A DNA stretch of 64,000 bases. Origin: Myripristis murdjan. Lineage: Eukaryota > Chordata > Actinopteri > Holocentriformes > Holocentridae. Shown here in pieces: positions 37,101-48,018 of this stretch. The notes beneath the pieces are model-generated. The model saw nothing but the letters and a program-made list of their open reading frames with translations, was not told where the DNA came from and searched no databases. The stretch covers positions 19,461,996 through 19,525,995 of the forward strand of contig NC_043999.1 in assembly GCF_902150065.1 (NCBI RefSeq), in the 5' to 3' direction. The first letter of the stretch is position 1. Each line of letters opens with the position of its first letter. Made by a program: the position numbers and the translations under genes.

Positions 37101-39277
37101 AAGAGACAGTTGTCTAAAAACAAGTTATTTTTGAGGTGATCATGTCTTGTGTCAAGTGTAATGAGATATTTTGACTAGTAATAAGACATTTTTGACTTGA
37201 AATAAGACAAATAATCTTGGTAAGATTTTGAGTTTTTGCAGTGTATGAACTTCCTCTTACGTTGACAAAAATAGCTTGAATTTCTGTCTGATGCAGATGC
37301 TCACAGCGTGCTGATCTCTGTCCAACTGTCCTCAGACTCCCCTAAGGACACCAAAGTCACCATTAGTCCTGGTGCTGCGGGGCCGCTGAGCCTGGGCACC
37401 TGGGTGAACATGACCTGCTCCAGCAGAGCCAACCCTCCCGTCAATCGTTTCACCTGGTTCAAGAGCAACGAAACTGGCATCTTCTATCTATCTGATGGTG
37501 ATTTTTACAGCTTCAATGTGACCAGTGTTGACAGTGGAGGACTTTATTACTGTGTGGCCACGAATCATGTTGGTAATCAGACATCACGACAGATTCACTT
37601 GACTATTGAAGGTAAACCACATTTGAATCACACTGATTTCAATTTATTATCCTCCCATTGAACTGTTGAATTTTTTTAAATGGAGTCGTTGAAACATAAA
37701 CTCCCTCATGTTGTCTCTGATCTTTGGAGGAAAACCGAAAAGTTTGAAAGTGACAGTTTTGCCAGTGAAACTGGAAGAATTGAGACATTCTTGGTTTTCA
37801 GTCTTAGTTCAATCTTTTAGCGCCATCTGTACTGAGGAAACTGCATTTGATATTAATCAGTTCAGTATTACACTGAATTTCAAATGGACCCTTTCAAATC
37901 AGTTTTGAATTCATCAATTTAGTTCATCAGTTCATCATTATTTTATCATTGAACAAATCCATACGAGCACAGAAAATTCAGACAAATGCAAATTCAAATA
38001 CAGTCTCTGCTGATGCTAATCTTTTTCCATACCATTGCACAGCGTGTGTTTATTCCAGACTGTCACTGCTTCATGCAGTGTCTGCTTCCTCTCATTTTAA
38101 GGAGAAAATAGAAAGATTTGGTACTGTGATATTTTGAGTGTTAACCATTTACAGTAAAACCCTCCATCCTCCCAAACCTGCATCTGCTCTACATCTGCAT
38201 TAGTTTTTCAAGCACTTCCTCTGAGGGCAAAGTGGGACTTCTTAAAGCAGTATAGATGTTCCTCCATGGGTCCTTGTAGTCACATATTATAATTGCAGCT
38301 TTTCTATTCTTTTCATAGGATCAGAAACACCTGAGGGCCCTCAAAACCTTTACACAATTCTCGGAGTGATTACAGGGATTATTTTACTACTGTGCCTGGT
38401 GGCCTTTGCTTTGTGAGTATATCACAAATCAGTGCAGGCAACCACTACACATTTGTTCACCACCATGTTCATTTACTGAGCTTGCTGATTCAAGTGGCTC
38501 TGTGAATCTGCTAGGAGCCACGTGGAGAAAAGCTCAGCTTGAGGCCCATATCTTTCAAATTTGCATGGCCACACATGGCTAAACCTTACCAAATTTTATG
38601 TCTGCCTTATGTTTCAGCACTATTCACCAGTGACCCTGTGTATGCACATTCAGCACTGCTTAGGCTACTTCGATCACATTTTTTGATGTTTTCACTCCTG
38701 GTTTATCATGGTGAAATTACTAAATATTTGTCTTCCAGGTGGTTGAAGTCAATGAATAAAACAGCACAGGCACAGGTGGGAAAAACTATACTACATCATA
38801 CCATACTACACCACACTGTACTATACTATACTATACTATACTATACTAATCTATACCATTCTTCTGTACTGTTATACACTTTACTACACTATATTATACT
38901 GTACTGCACTATACTACACTATTGTTCTATACTATTATATGATATAATAATAATAATGATAATAATAATAATAATAATCCATTTTATACTCTACTATATT
39001 GTATTATACTCCTCTATGCTATTCTTCTGTATTGTTAGAATGTATTATACTATACTATTTATATTTCAAATGTAGAGATTTGTTGTTGTTTCGTGTCTTC
39101 ACCCTCCTTGCACTGTGTGTTGAGAATATCAGTGACTGGAGAAGTACAGAAGCAGACTTAATTAATGACAATTAATGACAATTGCTCCCAAAACTTACTT
39201 GGAAATTTTTTGGGAAGCTGAGAAAGGTTCCAGGTCTAGTTTCAGTGCTTGACTACATGTCTTGTTTTTTGTTGTTG

Positions 39278-39324
<47 letters not shown>

Positions 39325-39575
39325 TTGGTTCATTTCGACAGAACCAAGTAGGTGAAGAACCAGTCAGCCAAGCTGAAGGAGAGGAAGACATCCATTATGG
39401 AGAGATCGACTTCTCCAAGCTGCAGCCCAAAGTGTCTGCTGACGGAGCGCAGGCCCAGGGAGAGCAGCAGGACACGGAGTATGCAGAGGTCAAAGTGGCT
39501 CTGCAAGCAAACACCCCGACACAGACAGATAAAGTCCCAGAGGACATCTACGCTCAAGTGAAGAAGAGACACTGA
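34148..39575 (+). CDS. Inhibitory Siglec/CD22-like receptor with ITIM/ITSM tail (paralogue B)
   Basis: Exons 34148-34211, 34497-34877, 36339-36644, 37336-37611, 38319-38412, 38739-38775 and 39342-39575 join in frame to 463 residues. Order: signal peptide (MLLIVLFLSGAV, 13-24), V-set domain, two C2 domains, membrane segment (LGVITGIILLLCLVAFA), cytoplasmic tail. The V domain has the Siglec layout: C50 (QIPCQF) and C110 (EKNCDT) for the within-sheet disulfide, W72, and R128 in KYFFRIE at the position of the sialic-acid-binding arginine. The tail has IHYGEI (ITIM), TEYAEV (ITSM-type) and a final DIYAQV. Such receptors recruit SHP phosphatases and damp leukocyte signalling. Exon 4 has a second in-frame acceptor at 37297 that would add 13 residues. 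Which named Siglec it equals cannot be decided; fish CD22-like genes are numerous. Confidence 0.85.
35457..36121. mobile_element. Non-autonomous DNA element with TTAA flanks (copy 2, paralogue B intron 2)
   Basis: A 665-bp segment with inverted ends AGGAATACGCCAACGTTTTG (left) and, reversed, AGGAATATTCCAACATTTTG (right), flanked by TTAA at 35453-35456 and 36122-36125. Subterminal parts (CCCAGACTGAGACAAGAT) also match in inverse. It is clearly related to 29069-29385 but carries extra internal sequence. piggyBac-type MITE is the likeliest class; no coding sequence. Confidence 0.7.
36801..37243. mobile_element. Palindromic MITE with TA flanks (paralogue B intron 3)
   Basis: A 443-bp element whose ends are CACTGCAAAAACACAAAATC and, reversed, CACTGCAAAAACTCAAAATC. 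Inverted similarity continues for most of its length (CTTACCAAGATTATTTGTC at both ends), so it would fold into one long hairpin. It is flanked by TA at 36799-36800 and 37244-37245, as expected for a Tc1/mariner-like non-autonomous element. The centre consists of CTTGTTTCA/TGAAACAAG variations. It has no coding sequence. Confidence 0.8.
38785..39065. repeat. ACTATA-rich degenerate tandem repeat (paralogue B intron 6)
   Basis: About 280 bp built from ACTATACT, ACTACACT and similar 5- to 10-base units, with an embedded ATA/ATAATG run at about 38943-38980. The long open frame over it is a by-product of the repeat. Confidence 0.8.
39270..39322. repeat. (GTT)n microsatellite next to the ITIM exon acceptor
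   Basis: About 17 GTT units ending some 19 bases before the acceptor AG at 39340-39341 of the last exon of paralogue B. Confidence 0.95.
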
Positions 39576-41660
39576 GTGCACTAACATGTGCATTATTAAC
39601 ACATACTGTCATTATTATTCTTATTGATAGGCAATGATTACAGTTCTTACTTTTCTCAGGTTGCATGGGGCATGAGCTCAGTTTCCATGGTGACATTCAA
39701 CTGTGTATTTTCGTATTTACAGTGATATTCACAATAGGCTGTGAACACACTCACTGTCGATTTATATACTTGAAATATTGTTTTCTACTCAGATTGCAGA
39801 CATGAAATGAACATGTCATCAGTCATGTGCCATATGTGTAGTATAGTCATATATTATATACAGGTGTGTATCATAGTAGTGCAGCAATAAGTTTAAATAG
39901 TTTTCTTTTTCTTTTTATGTTTGTGGATAGAAATTGACACATCCAGAAATTGTTTTTGACCAAGCATTGCTAGTTTATTTATGCATCATGATTTCTCTTC
40001 AGCTTACAATTAGGCTACTTGCACTGCAAAGGTGAATATAAAGAGCCAACACTGTGTCTGAATTTCAGGTTATTTATTCATTGCACAGTAATAAAAAACT
40101 TGACATCCAACTTCTAATTTCTAATAATCTCAGTCTCGCTTATTGGTCCAACATTTCATGTGTTATAGTGTGTAAACATTACTTGAAATTATACATTTCA
40201 ATCAGAAACAACACAAACAGTGGAAAAATTAATAATGCACGATGAACTTCTGCACAACCTCCGCCTGATAAAATGTTTTACATAGTTTCTTCCTCAATGA
40301 GCTCATGATAAAAATCACACATCTTAAAACACGGGGCCTGTCAGCAGACTCAGTAAATATTGGAAGAACCAGTGTTCAAATTAATTCAATGAGTAAAAAT
40401 ACTGAAAGGCCCAGGGAAACTTGAGGCGCTGAAGTTCAAATAAAACTTTTTTTATGTGTAAAAATATTAAAACTTTGTCAGAATTGCCAAAAAGATCTTT
40501 GGGGTGTAGCTTGTAAACATTAGGGGACTCGACACTGCACTGTAAAATGTCTGGAAGGCACTACTGGGCTAAGTTGATTGTGCTCCATTGCATTGCTAGG
40601 GCTGCCTGGTCTTCTGTATTACTGAGCAGGAGTTTAGGGGACAGGCCACATTCATTTTGTGGTACAGTGGCCGTACTGAAAGCGAGGTATATGATTACCG
40701 GTGCTTCACAGAAATGTGGACTTTCATGCTCAGAGTACACGTCCAATTTCAACTGAGCAGTGTGTTTCAAAGTTCCCACTTCCCAGCTGCTCGCCTCCAC
40801 CCACCCCCGACCCCAGCACCATTCTCACAGTATTGCAGGCATCAGTGTGAAGTAGTTTCCAGAAGGCTGGTATAGCTTTGTAGCTGTTCAACTTCTACCC
40901 CCTCCCTCCCTCCATCCCCCGTGTAGTTCCATTCTGATTTCTCTCCACGAGAAGAGAAAGGCCAGAGGCTATGTTTACATGCGAGGAGCATCCTGCTTGG
41001 AAAACCAAGTTCAGAGCCAAATTCTCTGTGCATGTCAATGTAGCCAGTGGCCCTGATTGTACCCCAACAGACGAATCCTGTGTCACCATGGCACTAATGC
41101 AGGACGCCTTGGTTATCTTTGGTTGTATCGGTTGTTGTTGTGTACCACACGGTCCTACGCTGCTCCATAGAGAATTCTCTCTATAAAAGTCAGAGAGGTC
41201 TAAGACAAAAAAACTTTGTTGAATTTCACTGAAACAAGCAGCTGTCTGTAATCCCTCCCTTGTCTACTTTCAACGTGCTCACATGCCCTACACCTCCAAT
41301 GTACAAATAAACTTAGTTAAAGATAGGTATACCCCTATTCTCTACTGTAACGTCTGACTCGCCTTCGACTTCTTCATTGCTGCTGAGGCACACCACCAAT
41401 GAAGTCAAAGTTTACACCAACCTTCTTTGATTTAGTTACAATGGAGAATTGGGGTAGACTTGTCTTTAATTACACCTCAAACCGTATTTGTATAGACCTC
41501 TGTTGTAGACCTCTGACCTTTGTAGGGAGAATTCTTTGTGGAGCAGCACAGGACCCTTTACACCCCAATAACCAATAAAACTGAAGATCACTTGAGGGTT
41601 CTGTATCAGGGCTAGTGTCACTAGTGACTCCTTTCTTCCCCCCTCCCAATCAGCAGGGTT
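39576..41660. other. Convergent intergenic region between paralogue B and pck2
   Basis: About 2.1 kb holding the 3-prime UTR of paralogue B and of pck2. A minus-strand ATTAAA (plus TTTAAT at 41465-41470) is the nearest poly(A)-like signal for pck2. Short overlapping frames at 40547-41186 have no family features and are not called as genes. A 30-bp sequence at 40095-40124 recurs exactly at 44663-44692. Confidence 0.5.
40090..40095 (+). terminator. Candidate poly(A) signal of paralogue B
   Basis: AATAAA 515 bp after the stop codon in AT-rich sequence; another AATAAA-type site occurs at about 40439. Confidence 0.35.
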
Positions 41661-44600
41661 TTAATTACGCACCCTGTCCTCCAGTGCCTTCAGCTCAGCC
41701 TCCACCTGAGGGGGCAGGTCGGCTCCAACCTGCTGGCTGAAGTAGGCTCTCAGCTCCTGGGTCTCCTTTTGCCAGAAAGCTTTAGGCAGGTCAAACAGGG
41801 CACCCATATCCACCTTGCTTAGACCTTTTGTATTAATGGCGTTATTTTCTGGCAGCCATCCGATCATGCTCTTTCTGGCCGCCTCGTCCTCCCTCTCTCG
41901 GCTGCAGCGCTTGAAAATCCACTCCAGCACCCGGGCGTTCTCGCCAAAGCCGGGCCAGAGGAAGGCACCCGTCGCCGGGTCCTTCCTGAACCAGTTGACG
42001 TGGAAGATCTTGGGCAGTTGAGTTGGAGCCTTGCGGTTCTCCATGCTCAGCCAGTGAGCGAGGTAGTCACCAAAGTTGTAGCCGAAGAACGGCCGCATGG
42101 CGAAGGGGTCGTGCATGATCACCTTGCCTGGAGGGAAACAGTCACCTCGTGTAAAAACTACAAATCAATACTCTGAGAATAAAGTATGCCGTAAACTCTA
42201 CTGTGAAGGATGATTTGAAGTCCATACCTTTATGCTCAGCAGCTGCTGTGGCTTCAGACCTCATGGCAGCTCCAACAAACACCCCGTGACGCCAGTTAAA
42301 AGCTTCATACACCAGAGGTACTCCTGGCAAATGCACAGGGTCAAAGGTCAAAATTCCAACTTGTTTACTGCACTGTGCCATAGCACACTGTCATGGTGAT
42401 TCCTGATTTGGGATTTTTTTTTTTTTTTTTTTTTTTTTACTGTTTGCACATGAAGAGTTCAACACCAAAATGTGAAATATTCATCCTGGAAAAAGTATGA
42501 CCTAATCATTCAATATCTCTAAGTGCACATTAAAAAGTACTGTACTTATCTGTAATCATTTTTACATGTTATCATTAAACACTTTTCACCTCTCATTACC
42601 TGTCATTTTATGTGTCTTGCTTGTCTTTACACTTTTCTCTGACAGGATCAATCCAGGGTCACAAGAACACTGTCAGGCTCTGACCGCTGCACTCTGTATT
42701 TACTGGCTGCTTGTTTGGTTGGTTGGTACGTTCTACCACTTAAAGCTTATTCGACTGTTGCAGTCATTGTAATTCGCACTGGATAAGGCTTTCAGTTAAA
42801 TGTCTAAAATGTTTTTTTTTTTTTTCTCTCCAAATGCTGGCTGTATTCTTTATTTGGACCGAAACTCTTCATGTGTTTGAGTGAGAGCAGCACTGACCTT
42901 CTGGTCTCCTGCCACCAAAGATAATGGCATCGATGGGAACTCCCTCCTCGCTCTCCCAGTGGGGGTCGATGATGGGACACTGAGCTGCCGGGGTGCAGAA
43001 CCGGGAGTTGGGGTGGGCACACGGAGTGGAGCTTCCTGTTTACAGAGACAAGTCATGGAAAGACCTTATTTTTAGGCTAATACTTTCATTGATGTTTTCA
43101 ATAATATCAATATTTTTGTGTAAAATGTGTAAAATGTACTTTTTTTTAATGGATTCACGAAGCAAAGAATATCATGAACATCTAGATGTCAACTTATGTT
43201 ACTGTCAGTAATATAATTTTAGCCCATAGATGGCAATATGAGCAGAATACAGAATTTAACTATAAAAAGCCTACAGTAAAAGTTAAGATTAGATTGGGGG
43301 TACAAATTAAATCCATAGCAAGTGAGTGCAAAAAAAAGAAAGAAAAAAGAAAATGAAAAAAGAAAATCTGGAGAGTTACTCCAGACTTCAGGTCACTGAC
43401 CCAACAAGGTCATTGCTTGGAAGCAGTGGAGGATTACTCCATACCACTAGGTGGCATCATTGACACCATAACTCCTGAGTTAACCTCTCATATTTGTGCT
43501 GGTGTAATTTTGCAGGAACCAGCTGTCCTTCAGTTTCACCCACTAATGGAAGCTCAATTCAAGATGGTGGCTGATGTGTTTCACTTGCTAAGAATATCTG
43601 TGTGACTCCGGTAACGTTGCAACTTGCTATGAAAAGTTGGCAGAATATTTGAAAACAGTCCAAAACATACTTTTGCAATTACAATGTATTCAATTCTGTG
43701 ACTGTCTGGGAAGAAAGTTCACACGTATGTATTTTTGAACCAAAAAGAGCAGCCTATGGCAAAGGGAACTAAAATTCACTGTTTAAAATAAAGCAAGTGA
43801 AATACCTAAATGCTACAAGAGAGAATTCCTTGCCTAGAAGACTTTACAGATCACTAATGTGGACTAGAGCTTCAAAAGGAGTTCTGTGACCGTCAACACA
43901 AAAGTCAAAGCGATCATGCTATCCAGGTAAGTGATACTACAATGGGTCATCTCGGTCTGCAGATGTGCTTTTACAACAGTCATAAAGGCCAAGCAGATGA
44001 CTGTTTTGGCAAAGAAATACAAGCCAAGGACATGCTAAAATATTGTATAAAAAACTATAAAAACCAAGCAGTAAACACGGGCACAGGTAATGAGCTTCTG
44101 TAACACTGCTGCACTACAAACCCAAGTGCAGTCACCCTGCAGGTTTATGACATGTTTGTAAAAACACACATCGTCTTTGGGTGGAAGTTACCTGGCTTCC
44201 AGGCTTTGCCCAGCCAGTCTGTGAGTGTGATACCAGCTGCGGGGGGGTCCAGGCCCTCCCACCACACGCCTCCATCGCTGGTCTCACCCACGTTGGTGAA
44301 CACGGTGTTTTTGGAGATGGTGGACATGGCGTGGGGGTTGGTCTTGGCCGAGGTGCCGGGGGCCACACCGAAGAAACCATTCTCTGGGTTGATGGCCCTC
44401 AGTTTGCCTGGATATACAAGAGTCATACAAGTGCCATGTTTACAGCCAGCAAGGAAAAGTACCACTGTAGTAATGCATTCCTCTACTGCAGCTCTGTGTG
44501 TGCTCCTTTAATTTGAGGCCTTTACAAGTAAAATGTGACTCTGGCAAACCCTTGAGACCCTTGGTGGTTGTGTTTTATGTCACTATCACAAAGTGTGCAG

Positions 44601-47600
44601 TGAAGATTGTTTACACCAGTTCACTAACACACTGGCAGATGATGTGGTTATCCTTATTACTCAAAACTTGACATCCAACTTCTAATTTCTAAGTTCAACT
44701 GCAGTACAGAGAATGCAACATTTGGGCATCACAGGCACAAAAATCTATATTAGACATTAGTTTCACTTGTCATCATTGAGGTAAATGTGACAATATATCA
44801 TGAAAATAATTTCAGGTCGTAGTGCCGAGCCCTGGTGCACAGTACATTTGTCTGTGAGCAAGTCGGGGTGAGAGACAATGTGTTGTGAGCGAATCAACAA
44901 GTGAAGAAGTGAGTGAGAGAAAGCGGGCATATATCCGCACCCTGGCTGTCAAACTTCATCCAGGCGATGTCGTCTCCCACACACTCCACCTTCCATCCCG
45001 GCAGAGCTGGTTTCATCATGGCCAGGTTGGTTTTACCGCAGGCGCTGGGGAAGGCCGCAGCTACGTACCGTTTCACTCCCTGAGGGTTGGTGATACCCAG
45101 GATCTGAAGACACGAGAGGAGAGGAGAGGAAAAAGCATTACAGCCAAATACTTGAGAAAACTGAGAAGCCTTATTCCCAATTATCACTATCAGTCCCAAA
45201 ACTCTTGTGTCAATCAGGCTCTACTAGTATTAGGCTCATGATATGAAGACAGACAATGTAATTTCACTGTAATGCTTCAACGTTGCTAGTATGCCACTAG
45301 AGGTTACTCCTAAACAGAAAAAAAAGAGTTCAAATCTGGTGGGGATAAACACAGTTGGTGATGGAAAAACCACATCCATTAAATCACATTTTTGCCCTTC
45401 CTCACCAGCATGTGTTCGGCCAACCAGCCCTCGTCCTTGGCGATTCGGGAGGCGATGCGCAGGGCGAAGCACTTCTTCCCCAAGAGGGAGTTTCCTCCGT
45501 AGCCGCTGCCGAACGAGAGGATCTGCCTGGTGTCCGGCAGGTGAGAGATCAGCACCTTGTCGGGGTTACAGGGCCAGGAGTTGACCAGGGGGGCTGAGGG
45601 GGAGAGAGGGGCCGGCCACGATGGAGATCAGAGGGAGTTGATGATGGAAGAATGTGGAAGGAAGAGATGGAGGAGGAAAATAAGAGAAAGGCAAAATGTT
45701 TGCATGAGTTTGGAATTCTTTTTTTTTTTTTTTTTTGAAAAGTGCATAACTTTACAAACCTATCAAAAAGGACAGCAAACCGCAAAAACAGCTTGTGTGA
45801 CGCTCCAGTGACAGGTACCTTTGAGTGGTAAGGGTCGTCCTAAAGAGTGCTGGCAGCGCACAAACTCCACCCCTTCAGCCAGTTTATTCAGGACAGGTGT
45901 GCCCATACGCGTCATGATTCCCATGCTGGCCACAACGTACGGCGAGTCCGTCACCTTGAACAAGAGGAAAACTTTAACACCCTCCTCTGTTTAGTCTTTC
46001 AGTGAATAATGCAGCATTGTAATATGTAAAATAATAATAATGTAAAAACAATAAAATACTACAGTGAGTGGTTAAATAAAGAAATAAAATACATCAGTGT
46101 AAAGTGTACAATTCAAGTACCTGGACACCATATTTGGTCAGAGTGGAGCCTACAGGACCCATGCTGAAGGGGATCACATACATGGTCCGACCTACACAGA
46201 TGGAGATGGAGGGGCAGAGTTAATACAACATATTAATAAGCTTTATTTCATTATCATTATCATTTAAAACACTTGTTGGACTAGCCAATTCTGGAAACCT
46301 TTACACCATGCTCCACCTTACTCAAAGGACTAGGCAGAACAGTTAGGATAAGGATTTAGTTAATATTAGACTGATTTTTTCATTATTAATATGACACAAA
46401 CAGTAGTGCCGATGACCTGCATCATGTTCTCATTTTGCCGAGAAGTAATTTAATACTTCAGTGCTCTCCTATTACACTGTTCTCTCTTTCTCTTCACTCA
46501 ATACAATGCAATACGATGTAACTTCCTAAACACTCCAAGGCATGACTGACTCATATTCTCTTACACGTGGGACTTCTGATGTGCTCTGTAACAATCATCA
46601 CCATTTTTTGCAAAGTAAATACATATATTAAAAACATGGCATTGGGTCAAAGTCTTTTAGCCAATCACCTTTTGGGGGGAAAAAAGGCAAGTGATGGTGT
46701 CATGTTCTGTACCTGTCATGCAGCCGGGGAATCGCTCCTCTCGGGCCTTCTGCCAGTCGGCCTCGCTCATCCAGCTGCCCAGCTGGCTCTTGGCCCCCCC
46801 GCTGGGGATGGGGATGGTGTCCCTCTGCTTTTTGGTCACAATCACCGTCTTACTCTCCACCCGAGCCACGTCCTTGGGGTCGGTGCGAGCCAGCCAGCTG
46901 CCAACAACAACAACGACCGTGAAGTCAGAGCACCGTGCAGAACAATTATGGACTCTGGGAGACAAACAATGAAAATACATTTGCATGTTCCTGGGGCCAG
47001 GAAAATGTGGACAACACAAAAAAATCACGAAACACATGATCAATTTCAGGAATTTGTGAGTTATGCTGGTACATAAATAAAGTGGACTATGCAAATATAA
47101 AAAAAAAACAATATCTTGTTCTTTTCTTGTTATTTTTCTGTTTTAACTGGAAAGTAGATCCGGCTGATGACTTCCACATACTAGCCTTTCACCAGAAGGA
47201 AAGGACCTGATAGTACTTTAACAAATAACTGTAACTGCCTAAAAATGGGTGTCAGAACTTGATGCTTTTTTGCTTAGCTTAATCTGTTTTGTTCATGTTT
47301 GTTAATGTGCTAAAAGTGTTGTTTTAGGAGCTGTTTTGCTGCACTATGGAAGTGAATAGAGAGATATAAACGCAGTATTGTGGATTATCAGCCCAGGGGA
47401 GCACAGAGCAACTAATGAGGATATTTCACCACCATGTGGACTCGTATCACAACCAGGAAACTATACAACCCAACACTCTACCAAAGTTCAGTTTTGCTTG
47501 TAAGAGATTTGACTTTCTATTGGCTATTTTACAACATTTGTGAGGTTCTCTGTGTCCTTTCTCCATGTTGGTACCCAGCAACATTTATGTTATTACTATT

Positions 47601-47965
47601 ATTACTCTTATCAGAATCAGAATCAGAATCAGAAATACTTTATTGATCCCTGAGGGTAAATTTGGTAATACATGATGATACATGTTGTGCATACACCAAG
47701 TGACCAGGTCAAAACTAATTCTGAATCAGGGGGAAGGGGCTGCAGTAGCTCCGGTCCAAACTCAGAAAACATCCATAATGTCAGGCTGCAACAATGGCCA
47801 CGAGCCAAGAGCTAACTTGTAATTTTGGAAACGTGTCATAAAATCAAACAATAAAGCTGCCATGGTGATAGCCAAGTATAATGAAATGTATCTAATCAGC
47901 TGTGATGAAAGTTCATTAATAATACACCTCTAGCTGTCTTATCTAGTTTTATGACCATGGGAGGG

Positions 47966-48018
<53 letters not shown>

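Noticed and set aside
38539-39075. 178-codon plus-strand open frame rich in Tyr/Ile/Leu/His
   Set aside because: It is made by the ACTATA tandem array in an intron of the Siglec-like gene.
40547-41186. Overlapping frames on both strands, one with an Ig-like phrase (GPLATLTC)
   Set aside because: The phrase is isolated, with no second cysteine or tryptophan at the right spacing and no phase 1 splice borders, so it is not called an Ig exon.
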